This document shows positions 43,640-51,761 of a stretch of DNA of 51,761 nucleotides, piece by piece. Under the pieces are notes generated by a model. It was given only the letters and a program-made list of their open reading frames with translations. It was not told the DNA's origin and made no database searches. The position numbers and the translations under genes were made by a program. This stretch comes from Minisyncoccota bacterium (GTDB lineage: Bacteria > Patescibacteriota > Minisyncoccia > UBA6257 > 2-01-FULL-56-20), in the NCBI GenBank assembly GCA_031291905.1, contig JARLIC010000137.1:1-51761 (forward strand). Direction: 5' to 3'. How positions within the stretch are numbered: position 1 is the first letter of the stretch; every line of letters begins with the position of its first letter.

Positions 43640-45057
43640 CAGAATGGCCTCGAATCAAAGCTGTCAAAGTCTTCCAACGTTGGGTCGGGCTCTTCTTGAG
43701 ACCTACCCGGCGTTGCCGTGCAATCGAACGTGTTGTATCGCTTGTCGTACCACAGCGATACTCGGCCTCTCGGGCCACCGCGATGCTTGGCGACGATTGC
43801 CGTGACTTCGCCTTGCTTGTCGGCTTCGTCCATCTTCGAGTGGAGAAGGATGACCACGTCGGCGTCTTGCTCCACGCTTCCCGACTCTCTCAAGTCGTGA
43901 AGCTTCGGCTCTCGGTTCTCTTTGGCCGACTCGCGGTTGAGCTGGTGAAGGACGAGCACGGGTATCTTGAGTTCCCTGGCCAGCATTTTCATGCCGCGAG
44001 ACAAGCGTCCGACGACTTGCGTGCGGTTTTCGTTGTTGCCGTGCTCCTCGCTGATCAAGGCCATGTAATCGACGACAACGAGATCTAGGGCGTCCTTCTG
44101 CTTAATGCGGCGGGCGCAGGCCGCGATATCCATCATCGTTTGGTTCGGTGCGTCGCTGACATGGAGCCTCGCCTTCGCCATGATCGATGCCGCTTTGGCG
44201 ACAGCGGCACATTCTTGGCTGTTGAACTCGTCGTTGTCCGTCAGTCTCCGCGAATCAATCTTGGCCAGAGCCGAGGTCCAGCGATGACCAAGTTCGTCGC
44301 CTCCCATTTCGAGGCTCACGAACAGAGTCGAGTTCTTGTTGATGGCGGCGTGCTGAGCAATCCGAAGTGCGAGAGCCGTCTTGCCTTCCCCGGTTCGAGC
44401 GGCTAAGACGTACATCTTTTCCGCCATAAGTCCTTTGATCAGACGATCAAGGTCTACAATGCCTGTGGGAATACCGTGAAACTCGCCTCCCTTCGCGAGT
44501 GCGATATTGTCCATCATGTCTTTCATGACGACGTCGATTGGCACCGCAGATCCGACCGCGCGATCATCAGCTATTCCCTGGATTGACCTTTCGGCCTCTT
44601 CCTGTAGCTGCTTCGACGTATATAGGTTCGAGTAGCCTTTGTCGATGATGTCGGTGCACGACTGAATCAGTCTGCGCGTCACTGATTTTTGTTTTAAAAT
44701 ATCGGCGTGGTGGCGGGCGTTGGCGGCGTGAGGGACACTGTTGGCGATCTCGGTAAGCAGGTTGTCGCCGCCGATCTGCTTGTACTGGCCGCGCAACGTC
44801 AGTTCATCGGCGAGGGTCACTGCATCGACTGCCTTGCCCTCGTCGTGCATGTCGCGGATGGCGCGATAGACGACCTGATGCGCGTCGCGATAAAAGTCGT
44901 CGGCCCTTCTTATGATCGAAGCAACCTCATCGATCGCCCTATTGTCCAGAAGCATGGCCCCGAGGACGCTTCTCTCCGCGTCGAGATTCTGGGGAGGCAG
45001 TCGGTCACTGAGTCCGGAACGATCCCCGCGAACAGCACTAGGTGAATCGGAAAACAT
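43639..45057 (-). CDS. dnaB: Replicative DnaB-like helicase
   Basis: LPPQNLDAERSVLGAMLLDN; ARTGEGKTALALRIA; HQLNRESAKENREPKLHDLRESGSVEQDADVVILLH. Confidence 0.95.
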   Translation of the reverse strand: MFSDSPSAVRGDRSGLSDRLPPQNLDAERSVLGAMLLDNRAIDEVASIIRRADDFYRDAHQVVYRAIRDMHDEGKAVDAVTLADELTLRGQYKQIGGDNLLTEIANSVPHAANARHHADILKQKSVTRRLIQSCTDIIDKGYSNLYTSKQLQEEAERSIQGIADDRAVGSAVPIDVVMKDMMDNIALAKGGEFHGIPTGIVDLDRLIKGLMAEKMYVLAARTGEGKTALALRIAQHAAINKNSTLFVSLEMGGDELGHRWTSALAKIDSRRLTDNDEFNSQECAAVAKAASIMAKARLHVSDAPNQTMMDIAACARRIKQKDALDLVVVDYMALISEEHGNNENRTQVVGRLSRGMKMLARELKIPVLVLHQLNRESAKENREPKLHDLRESGSVEQDADVVILLHSKMDEADKQGEVTAIVAKHRGGPRGRVSLWYDKRYNTFDCTATPGRSQEEPDPTLEDFDSFDSRPF

Positions 45058-45067
45058 GCAATTCTAC

Positions 45068-45589
45068 TCACTTGGCGCCGCCCTTGATCTTATTGTACAT
45101 GCGGAGGAAGACAGGGTCTTGGTCTCCGACGTCATCGATGGTCGTCGTCTTGCCCTTGTCGATCCAGAACTGACGAACTGTCTCCGTGGTCTGAATGTCT
45201 CCTTGGATTTTGGCGGCCTTGTTCGCCTCTGCCAACTTCTTCGCCATGCGTTCCGTCGGCGTGCCTTCTTTCTGAAACGTGTGGGCCATCGCGATGACGT
45301 ATCTCAAATGGCTCATATTAGGCTTTGTGATCCACGTTTCTTCGATCGCCTCACGCCACCAATCGACCGAGAAAAGCCGGTTGTACCTGATGACTTCATA
45401 GCAAACCCTCTGGTTGCCCCATCGCTTCCAAACGAGCGACCAGAGGCAATGAAGGTCGTGATTCGAGTGTTGATGCGGGCCTGGAAACGGAGCTAGGTCT
45501 AGGCCGCTTTCGTCGAAGAACTCGGGCTCGTCATGAGCCGGCTCGACGTTCCAGATTTGCAGGATTTCTTCTTTGCGAACTGCGGACAT
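45068..45589 (-). CDS. Unknown; possible replication accessory or helicase loader
   Basis: Immediately upstream of dnaB; no family recognised. Confidence 0.65.
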   Translation of the reverse strand: MSAVRKEEILQIWNVEPAHDEPEFFDESGLDLAPFPGPHQHSNHDLHCLWSLVWKRWGNQRVCYEVIRYNRLFSVDWWREAIEETWITKPNMSHLRYVIAMAHTFQKEGTPTERMAKKLAEANKAAKIQGDIQTTETVRQFWIDKGKTTTIDDVGDQDPVFLRMYNKIKGGAK

Positions 45590-45660
45590 TCAAAAGCGCC
45601 CCCTTGGCCTCGCAGTGAGCAAGGCTTGCTGATGTTTCGGGCTGGGGATTCGGCGGGATT

Positions 45661-45945
45661 TCAGAGACCAGACGGCTTGCTGATCAGTTCATAGATCGAG
45701 TTGCCGTCGCTCTGTTCTTCGCACTTGATCACGCACCCGGCCTTGCGGAGATCGCTGATTCGGCTGGTGTACTTGGCGGCAATCGCCGCGATGTCACGGA
45801 GCCGTGCGGGGCCTTCGCTGAGAAGATCGAGGATGCGTCGATTCTGGCCCGACAAACGGCGTCGGGCGTGGATTGCTACGTTGGGATCGGTTGCGGGCAG
45901 GTGCTCAAGGATGTCGAAAAGGGGAGTTGCGGAGGAGCGTTTCAT
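45661..45945 (-). CDS. Winged-helix protein (HTH_39-like)
   Basis: LSGQNRRILDLLSEGPARLRDIAAIAAKYTSRISDLRKAGCVI. Confidence 0.65.
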   Translation of the reverse strand: MKRSSATPLFDILEHLPATDPNVAIHARRRLSGQNRRILDLLSEGPARLRDIAAIAAKYTSRISDLRKAGCVIKCEEQSDGNSIYELISKPSGL

Positions 45946-46331
45946 GCGTCCTCCGCGTCAGGCATTCGGCCCTTGATCAGGCGGTAGACTTCCAGTTCAT
46001 CGCACGATTTTTGGAAGGCGACGACGATCACTCGATCGTGCTGCTTAACCTTCTCGTACCGAGCTTTTGTATGGTTCGGCTTCAGGAACACGGTCTTTTC
46101 GTCAGGGAACGTGAACCACTCGACCAGCATCGATTGGAAGTCATGGTCTAACTGATCGTGGTCGAAGTACTCGTGATCGGGAGCATCGACGTACAGTTTT
46201 TCAATCACCGCGTAGTGGGCGGCTGGGTTTTCCGAGGCGTGAACATAGGCTTCGGGAACAGCGAATTCCTTGAACCCATTCTTGCTGAGTTCGGCGATCA
46301 GCTCGCGTGCTCGCTTGGAAATATCGCTCAT
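45942..46331 (-). CDS. Hypothetical protein
   Basis: Overlaps both neighbours. Confidence 0.65.
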   Translation of the reverse strand: MSDISKRARELIAELSKNGFKEFAVPEAYVHASENPAAHYAVIEKLYVDAPDHEYFDHDQLDHDFQSMLVEWFTFPDEKTVFLKPNHTKARYEKVKQHDRVIVVAFQKSCDELEVYRLIKGRMPDAEDA

Positions 46332-46567
46332 GCATCCCCCACTAAACTGCAATGATCTGGCACAGAGCAAAAGAAGCCGCCAGGAAAGAAATCGCACGCG
46401 ACACGAACGTACCACTCGTATTCACCCACAGGCGGATTAGCCACCACGAAGATGTCGCCGTCTTTGATCTCGCGCCCTACGCCGTCTTCGATGACGTAGC
46501 AATGCGAGCCTTCAGGAACGTGGAAGACGACGCGGTCGCCGGTCTTGATTGTCTTGAGGTCGATCAT
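46328..46567 (-). CDS. Hypothetical protein
   Basis: LKTIKTGDRVVFHVPEG; similar opening to the 46788 ORF (LKPGDRVV). Confidence 0.65.
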   Translation of the reverse strand: MIDLKTIKTGDRVVFHVPEGSHCYVIEDGVGREIKDGDIFVVANPPVGEYEWYVRVACDFFPGGFFCSVPDHCSLVGDA

Positions 46568-46791
46568 GATTCCTCCCTTCCGTCCGAGTCCCCGTATCGC
46601 TCGCGAACCTCGTCATTCCAGCAATCGCCGCATAAGTATTTGCCTTTATGGTTAATGATCCATCCGCACCCGAAGTAGTAGCTCATGAAGTCAGACCTTT
46701 TCTTCATGCTTGTCGTGGATTCGATCGCTCGACAGCACGCCTTGCCGTCGCATTTGACCTCCCATCTGGAAACCGTTACCAGAGGCATCAT
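46564..46791 (-). CDS. Zinc-ribbon hypothetical protein
   Basis: CDGKACCRA...KYLCGDCWNDEV. Confidence 0.55.
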   Translation of the reverse strand: MMPLVTVSRWEVKCDGKACCRAIESTTSMKKRSDFMSYYFGCGWIINHKGKYLCGDCWNDEVRERYGDSDGREES

Positions 46792-47132
46792 GAACCACCC
46801 TTCTCTGCCCGCTCCCTCGCCGCAAAACCGCACCGACACCCGAACCACATATTCGGGCCTCGCATGTCGCAAGTGCATGACTTAGGTGTTTCGACTGGCT
46901 CTTCACCGAGGTCCGCCATGCGAAGCAGGCTCTTATCGATCAAGAATGCTCCACTTGGAGCCTTCTCGTGAGCCACCCGGACACACTGATCCACCCAGTC
47001 GACGGCAGGCTTGGCGAGGGCGAAGGCGCTCCCGGCCGGAACATCGAACCAGTCGCCGTTGGCTGGACAAAACGTGTCGGCGTACAGCGTGACGACGCGA
47101 TCGCCAGGCTTGAGTTTGTCTAGTTCAACCAC
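46788..47132 (-). CDS. Hypothetical protein
   Basis: LDKLKPGDRVVTLYADTF; GTG start after GGAGGAG. Confidence 0.6.
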   Translation of the reverse strand: MVELDKLKPGDRVVTLYADTFCPANGDWFDVPAGSAFALAKPAVDWVDQCVRVAHEKAPSGAFLIDKSLLRMADLGEEPVETPKSCTCDMRGPNMWFGCRCGFAARERAEKGGS

Positions 47133-47143
47133 TGTTTCTCCTC

Positions 47144-47173
47144 CCCCCTCGCACCCCGAGGGGATTGACGTTA
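47144..47173 (-). repeat. 30-bp perfect direct repeat, leader hairpin copy 1
   Basis: - strand TAACGTCAATCCCCTCGGGGTGCGAGGGGG, next to SD. Confidence 0.95.
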
Positions 47174-47175
47174 CG

Positions 47176-47412
47176 CTACGCCTTGATGTCGAAGTCAAAC
47201 GGGCTCTCGTCAGCGGCCGATTTCGTTTGCCTCTTGAGTATTTCGGCATACTCGCGGGGCGTCCTCACGTAAGGCGTCTTGCCTGCGTAGATCGTGGAAG
47301 CGACGACTCCAAGGCATTCGTCGTCCACTAGGCTCTCGGCGTAGCGGCTCCCACCAACGATCACCGTCCAGCCTTTGCCGGCTTCCTTGATGATCACGAT
47401 CGTGTCATTCAT
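47176..47412 (-). CDS. Hypothetical protein
   Basis: SD AAGGAG, ATG start. Confidence 0.65.
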   Translation of the reverse strand: MNDTIVIIKEAGKGWTVIVGGSRYAESLVDDECLGVVASTIYAGKTPYVRTPREYAEILKRQTKSAADESPFDFDIKA

Positions 47413-47424
47413 CGCCTTCTCCTT

Positions 47425-47454
47425 CCCCCTCGCACCCCGAGGGGATTGACGTTA
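47425..47454 (-). repeat. 30-bp perfect direct repeat, leader hairpin copy 2
   Basis: Identical 30 bp to 47144-47173. Confidence 0.95.
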
Positions 47455-47465
47455 GAAACGGGCGA

Positions 47466-48374
47466 TCAACCCCGCGACCCCGGCTCATCCGGGAACTCTT
47501 CCTGAACCAACGGCTTCACCGGCTGCTTGACCTGATTCGCGGCGGCCTGTTTGGCTTTGACATCCGCAAGCGTAGCGTTGAGGTTCTGAGCTTTGACGCT
47601 GACGACGACTTGCACGGGGAAGATGTCGTACAACTGAGCTTCGCCATTCTCGATAGACTGATTCCATCCGATCATAGTGATGACGTGCTCCTCCGTGATC
47701 TCCTCGCGTCCGTTCACTCCAAGGGCCTGATAGACGTGCTCGGCGGGGATCGCCTTGCCTCGCCAGAAGTCAAGCCATTCGCCTCGCTCCACGTCGATAG
47801 CCTTGAGGCTTCCCTTGATGACCTGGCGAACTTGCTCGTACGCTCCGTCCCAGAAAGCTCGCGGGACGACCTTGAAGATCGCATTGCGAGTCGCCTTGGA
47901 GATCGCCGCGTTCGCCGTCATGTTGATCATGTCGGCGTTGTACTTCTTGCCGTACTTGTCGATGATTCCGACGCGAAGTTCAACAGCCACGCGATTGTTC
48001 CGCTGGAGGTCGATGCACTCGCCCATCACGACCACGACCTTGTCGTCTTCGTCGATCACGCGGCCCTGAACGCTGATATTGCCCCAGCATGAGGCCAGGA
48101 TTTCAGCGAACCGAGCGGACGGCCCTTCGATCGTCTTGCCCCCGCGAGGCAGGGCGTAGATGCAAGACTTCGCGATCTCTTTGGTCAATCCAGCCATCGT
48201 CTTGACCTCGTCGACCGCCCTCCGCAGGTTGCGAGGGAACGCCCGAGCCGTCGCGATCTGACTGTCGATCGTGGCCTTGACCAACGCATATGAAGCGTTC
48301 GGCGTCGATACTTCGATGGACGATTCGTTTTCCATGATCTCGCCGCCGCGACCTTCGTACGAAACAATCGACAT
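47466..48374 (-). CDS. Single-strand annealing / recombinase-type protein candidate
   Basis: IYALPRGGKTIEGPSARFAEILASCWGNI; adjacent to YqaJ exonuclease. Confidence 0.6.
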   Translation of the reverse strand: MSIVSYEGRGGEIMENESSIEVSTPNASYALVKATIDSQIATARAFPRNLRRAVDEVKTMAGLTKEIAKSCIYALPRGGKTIEGPSARFAEILASCWGNISVQGRVIDEDDKVVVVMGECIDLQRNNRVAVELRVGIIDKYGKKYNADMINMTANAAISKATRNAIFKVVPRAFWDGAYEQVRQVIKGSLKAIDVERGEWLDFWRGKAIPAEHVYQALGVNGREEITEEHVITMIGWNQSIENGEAQLYDIFPVQVVVSVKAQNLNATLADVKAKQAAANQVKQPVKPLVQEEFPDEPGSRG

Positions 48375-48377
48375 CTG

Positions 48378-49277
48378 TTAGCTTCTCCTAGGGGTACGGA
48401 AAGAAAGGTTGATTCGCCTGTGCGCTTTTCTGACTGACACGCTTTCCGCAATGTCGCTGACGCTGCACTTGATGATCCGACCGTCGGGAAGCACGCCCGA
48501 CGACACGCCGCAGAGAGCGTCGATGATGCTGGCTTTGCGTTCGTCCTTCTGAGCTTCAAGGAAGCCGATCGACTCCTTGATCTCGTTGTACTGATCGACG
48601 ACGGCCTGGATGTCGTCGCCTAGTGCGATCTGACCTTCTTGGACGCCGAAGTGCTTCACGAGGGCTTCGGAGTCGCGAATCCCTAGTGAGAGCGGAGGAG
48701 TCTTGGATTCGACCGAATTCCAAAACTCAGCCTCAACGTCGTTGATCTGGTCGATCAATTCGTTATTGCGTTCGACTGGGTATACGCGAATGTCTTCCAT
48801 CATTCCGACAAACACAGCGAAGATTACGACCTTGCGTTTCGTCACGGCGAGTTGATGTTGTCCCTGGATTTGCCATTCGATCGGCAGGGAATCCACGTCG
48901 CCGTCTTCGCCGAGTTCTCTCGCCTTCTCGTAGCCAACCGACTTGAATTCGGCGATCCGCTCGCCATCGATCAGTCGGTCGAGCGTGGCGAGTTGCCAAG
49001 GCCGATCATCAGACTGGAAGCAAACCTGAGAGCCTATGTAATTGCACCCGATTCGCTCCTGAAGTGCTTCAGCAATGGCTCCTTCAAATCGATGCCCCCA
49101 TTTCATCGGCGGCGACACGAATTTAGGCGGAACGGGCTCGCCAAGTTTTTCCAGCCAGAGACCAATCCGGTTCTGATCCGGGTATGGACTAGCTCCAACG
49201 ACAACCGGCGCGTCTGAACCTCCGATCCCGCCACGTCGCCACGCGAGCCAATCGGTATTCGATAAACTGTCGCTCAT
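48378..49277 (-). CDS. YqaJ-type viral exonuclease/recombinase
   Basis: DWLAWRRGGIGGSDAPVVVGASPYP...MKWGHRFEGAIAEAL...ATLDRLIDGERIAEFKSV. Confidence 0.85.
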   Translation of the reverse strand: MSDSLSNTDWLAWRRGGIGGSDAPVVVGASPYPDQNRIGLWLEKLGEPVPPKFVSPPMKWGHRFEGAIAEALQERIGCNYIGSQVCFQSDDRPWQLATLDRLIDGERIAEFKSVGYEKARELGEDGDVDSLPIEWQIQGQHQLAVTKRKVVIFAVFVGMMEDIRVYPVERNNELIDQINDVEAEFWNSVESKTPPLSLGIRDSEALVKHFGVQEGQIALGDDIQAVVDQYNEIKESIGFLEAQKDERKASIIDALCGVSSGVLPDGRIIKCSVSDIAESVSVRKAHRRINLSFRTPRRS

Positions 49278-49324
49278 TGCCCGCGCTTTCCTTCGGCCGC
49301 CCGGCCATTCGATTTGATGCCCAT

Positions 49325-49525
49325 TTACGCAATCCTCCGCTTAACAGGAATCGCATCAATCGCCTTGGCCAGCTTCCTGGCTCGACCGCTGAGGATCGCC
49401 ACGCCGTATCGAGCGATGAGGTATCCGTCGAACGTCCGATCGGAGATCGCCTTGGCCACAAGTTTCGAGCCGCGAGCGTCGATCCGATCGATCAACGCTT
49501 CGAGCCGGTGGATTCTGGTTTTCAT
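49325..49525 (-). CDS. Small hypothetical protein
   Basis: MKTRIHRLEALIDRIDARGSKLVAKAISDRTFDGYL. Confidence 0.55.
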   Translation of the reverse strand: MKTRIHRLEALIDRIDARGSKLVAKAISDRTFDGYLIARYGVAILSGRARKLAKAIDAIPVKRRIA

Positions 49526-49526
49526 C

Positions 49527-49826
49527 TCACAGTCCTTTCGATCTCGCGTACGCCGCCTCGAACGCATAAAGGCAGCCGCCATCCTCGCGTCGCCATTTCG
49601 ACCAAGCCTCTTCAAGCTCCTCGAACTCGGCGTCGAACCCGCTGGACACGCGAGAGCCGCACGAATCGATCTCGCCGAGCCGCTTGAAATCCCGGTCGCC
49701 GTCCGCGTCGGTAGTGACGAGGAAGACGTCGCCGTCGGAGTCGAGCATCAGGTTGGCGGTGAAGTGCTCCACGGCGTTGCCCCCGGCTTGCTTGGAAAGG
49801 TTGGAAGAAATCTCTTGCTCCGACAC
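49527..49826 (-). CDS. Hypothetical protein
   Basis: Probable GTG start; first gene of - operon after operator cluster. Confidence 0.55.
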   Translation of the reverse strand: MSEQEISSNLSKQAGGNAVEHFTANLMLDSDGDVFLVTTDADGDRDFKRLGEIDSCGSRVSSGFDAEFEELEEAWSKWRREDGGCLYAFEAAYARSKGL

Positions 49827-49900
49827 GATGAAGCATAGACGAAAGCAAGAAGGTTTGCAAGTCCAGAAAGCAAGAGAATGGCGAAAAAGCAAGAGATTCG
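49808..49900. promoter_or_regulatory. Divergent control region with four motif copies
   Basis: AAATCTCTTGCT (49808), AAAGCAAGAAGG (49842), AAAGCAAGAGAAT (49867), AAAGCAAGAGATT (49886); - strand TTGCAA, 17-nt spacer, TATGCT promoter (49832-49860). Confidence 0.65.
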
Positions 49901-49906
49901 TCGGGG

Positions 49907-50371
49907 TTGCGTTGCGGGAAAGGAGAAGCTAGGCTTGAGGCGGAAAGGAGGGCCGGAAAGCTGATTTACTTCCTTCGATCGGCCAGGACATCTCTGATTA
50001 AGATTGGCCGCAGCAGCCATTTCCGCTCGCGATACGCCCAACTCGCGTACGAGCACAAGGAAAATCTTGAGATCCTCGGGGTCGTCTCAGAGGACGTCTG
50101 GGAGGAGAGACAACTCCATCGGATCTTCAGCGAGATTCGCGTTGTCAATGAGTGGTTCGAAAACTCGGCGGTTCTTCGCGACTTCATCGCTCAACACGCG
50201 ACGCTCGATCTCGCGGCGGTCGACACGCCACGCAACGAGGTGATGGTGCCGATCGATCGGCATATCGCGTTCCAGGCGAAAAAAAACGCTGAGAACCGAG
50301 GAATCCCGGTTCACAGCTATTTAAGCAGCCTGCTACGCCAGGCTGTCGACGACGATTTCAAGCGGATCTAG
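49907..50371 (+). CDS. GIY-YIG/T5orf172 (MUG113)-like protein with RHH-like C-terminus
   Basis: LIYFLRSARTSLIKIGRSSHFRSRYAQL...EERQLHRIFSEIRVVNEWF; VPIDRHIAFQAKKNAENRGIPVHSYLSSLLRQAV; start codon uncertain. Confidence 0.7.
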   Translation: MRCGKGEARLEAERRAGKLIYFLRSARTSLIKIGRSSHFRSRYAQLAYEHKENLEILGVVSEDVWEERQLHRIFSEIRVVNEWFENSAVLRDFIAQHATLDLAAVDTPRNEVMVPIDRHIAFQAKKNAENRGIPVHSYLSSLLRQAVDDDFKRI

Positions 50372-50616
50372 GCGACGCCCGACAGGCTGTCCCGCCTCAA
50401 AATCTCATAACAGGAGTACGGGGTTCTTTGGTGGCCGACATGATAGAAGGAACAGATTGGGCACAGATAGGCGGATAGTCGGACGTCGTTCTGGATTTCT
50501 TCCTTTGCCCGCTTCAGCCGGCCGCTTTTGTCGGAATACTCGGTCGATTGGGTTCGGCGAACCCGATGCATGGCCGCTTCTCTGGTCATAAATTTCTTCT
50601 TTTCATGGCACTGCAT
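50368..50616 (-). CDS. Small zinc-binding phage protein
   Basis: LSAYLCPICSFYHVGHQ. Confidence 0.65.
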   Translation of the reverse strand: MQCHEKKKFMTREAAMHRVRRTQSTEYSDKSGRLKRAKEEIQNDVRLSAYLCPICSFYHVGHQRTPYSCYEILRRDSLSGVA

Positions 50617-50635
50617 ATCGTCCTCGGTTCTTAAT

Positions 50636-50821
50636 TTAAGATGCCTTCGCCTTATTCTGCTTGGCCGGCTTGCCGCACGCCTTGCCTCCGGGTATGCCCG
50701 CGAGGTAGACCTTTCGGGTTTCCAGGTCCGAGCACCGCCCGGTCATAATGTTGTTCATCGCGGCTCGGTACTCGTGCACCAGCCGCCTTGTCTTCTTCGC
50801 CTGCTTGCTTAACTGTTCCAC
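50636..50821 (-). CDS. Small basic hypothetical protein
   Basis: 61 aa. Confidence 0.45.
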   Translation of the reverse strand: MEQLSKQAKKTRRLVHEYRAAMNNIMTGRCSDLETRKVYLAGIPGGKACGKPAKQNKAKAS

Positions 50822-51054
50822 GGCTCCTCTTTCTCGTCGTCGTCTTCGTAGTTCGGTTTCCAGAAATCCGCTTCGTCTTTCTTGCGTCTTGCTTCCGATT
50901 TCATGCTGACCAGGACGCTCGTCGCCTCTTGCGTCGCCCGCCTCTGCTCGACGATGCTCGCTATCAACGTCTTGAACGAAGCCCAGAACAGCACGGAGTA
51001 GAACAACCCCACCGCTCCGAACCCCAAGAGAAATCCGCCGACTGAATCGCTCAT
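50809..51054 (-). CDS. Single-TM protein
   Basis: GGFLLGFGAVGLFYSVLFWASF then charged tail. Confidence 0.55.
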   Translation of the reverse strand: MSDSVGGFLLGFGAVGLFYSVLFWASFKTLIASIVEQRRATQEATSVLVSMKSEARRKKDEADFWKPNYEDDDEKEEPWNS

Positions 51055-51281
51055 GAGTCTTTTCTCCTGTCTCGCGTGACGGATCGGACGTACCCGTACA
51101 GCACGGCTACGGCCAGGATCGATCGCCAATCGAACGGTATCGCCAGGCCGAAAAGCGTGTTCAAGCACCAGATAAAGGCGGCCGAGGGCAAGACGATCAC
51201 GGTTGTGCCGAAGAACAAGATTCCGGCGCAAACAATCACGGCGCCCACGATGTCGACCGCCTTCGTGCTGATCTTCTTCAC
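51051..51281 (-). CDS. Membrane protein
   Basis: DIVGAVIVCAGILFFGTTVIVLPSAAFIW; GTG start inferred. Confidence 0.55.
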   Translation of the reverse strand: MKKISTKAVDIVGAVIVCAGILFFGTTVIVLPSAAFIWCLNTLFGLAIPFDWRSILAVAVLYGYVRSVTRDRRKDS

Positions 51282-51607
51282 GATATTTCCCCCAGCGAGA
51301 TGGCAATGGCGTTGGAATGTTCGTCCAAATCGACCTCTTGGTCCAGGCTGACGGATTCCGCCCACACCAGCGACAGGCTCGCCACCACGCCGGAGTCGCC
51401 CAGAAAGTAGACCCGCTTCAACTTCTCGTCGACCATCGCCGCACCGGCGTACTCAGAACGCAAGAGAATTTCCTTGATCTGATTATAAGCTGAAGCCTCG
51501 TTTCTCAGGCACTTCGCCTGCTCCTGCACCAAATAGTCGCCGTACTGCATCATCGACTGGTGCTGTTCGACGGCGTCAGACAAGGTCTTGGCTTTCTTCG
51601 GCTCCAT
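51278..51607 (-). CDS. Hypothetical protein
   Basis: 109-aa ORF with ATGGAGCC start. Confidence 0.6.
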   Translation of the reverse strand: MEPKKAKTLSDAVEQHQSMMQYGDYLVQEQAKCLRNEASAYNQIKEILLRSEYAGAAMVDEKLKRVYFLGDSGVVASLSLVWAESVSLDQEVDLDEHSNAIAISLGEIS

Positions 51608-51675
51608 TCCACTTCATCCTTTCCTATAGATGAAACGCCCGCGTCGAATTCCGTTGCGACGCGGGCCAGTCTCCA

Positions 51676-51761
51676 TCACTCGTCGTCGCCAAGGTCGAGC
51701 GTGCCCTGGCTCACGTCGCCGAGCGAGTTTTCATTGAAAACGAACGTCGCCTGATTTCCAC
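51676..51761 (-). CDS. C-terminus of a truncated CDS
   Basis: Frame NQATFVFNENSLGDVSQGTLDLGDDE stop, open to window end; followed by hairpin CCCGCGTCG/CGACGCGGG (about 51640-51666). Confidence 0.5.
   Translation of the reverse strand, partial: GNQATFVFNENSLGDVSQGTLDLGDDE

Noticed and set aside
51640-51666. CCCGCGTCG/CGACGCGGG hairpin as a confident - strand terminator
   Set aside because: Strong stem but poor T tract (GTTTCATC); kept only as supporting evidence for the truncated CDS.
1-51761. CRISPR array, retron, DGR or transposon
   Set aside because: No regularly spaced repeats, reverse transcriptase or transposase seen in any frame listed.

Overview
The window looks like the accessory/early and replication half of a temperate phage or prophage, probably from a Planctomycetes host (inferred from protein style; no database was searched). 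No terminase, portal or capsid gene is visible. The left arm (about 1-36.6 kb) is on the + strand. It starts with the 3' part of a glycoside-hydrolase-like protein. It continues as a dense array of about 95 mostly unknown small ORFs with start/stop overlaps, then a tyrosine recombinase at 37.05-38.36 kb preceded by an attP-like repeat region. The right arm (38.3-51.7 kb) is almost all on the - strand. It encodes an orphan DNA methyltransferase, an HNH nuclease, an SNF2-like helicase, CsrA, a GNAT, a RuvC-like resolvase, a second HNH, a DnaB-like helicase, winged-helix and zinc proteins, and an annealing-protein candidate plus YqaJ-type exonuclease pair. The most interesting signals lie outside known protein families. 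(1) A short motif (consensus about AATCTCTTGCTTT) recurs across 48 kb and overlaps the -35 box of several promoters, with a four-copy cluster next to a GIY-YIG/RHH-like gene. (2) Terminator + motif + promoter + leader cassettes recur and share an initially transcribed GTGGAGACGAGAGACGC-like leader. (3) A roughly 440-nt promoter-to-terminator structured ncRNA candidate at 25.30-25.74 kb is closed by a long-range helix. (4) A tRNA-like element at 21121-21196 has a good T-arm and acceptor but no recognisable D-arm. (5) A 30-bp duplicated hairpin/Shine-Dalgarno leader lies in the - strand operon of a phage that carries csrA. All family assignments are by eye.
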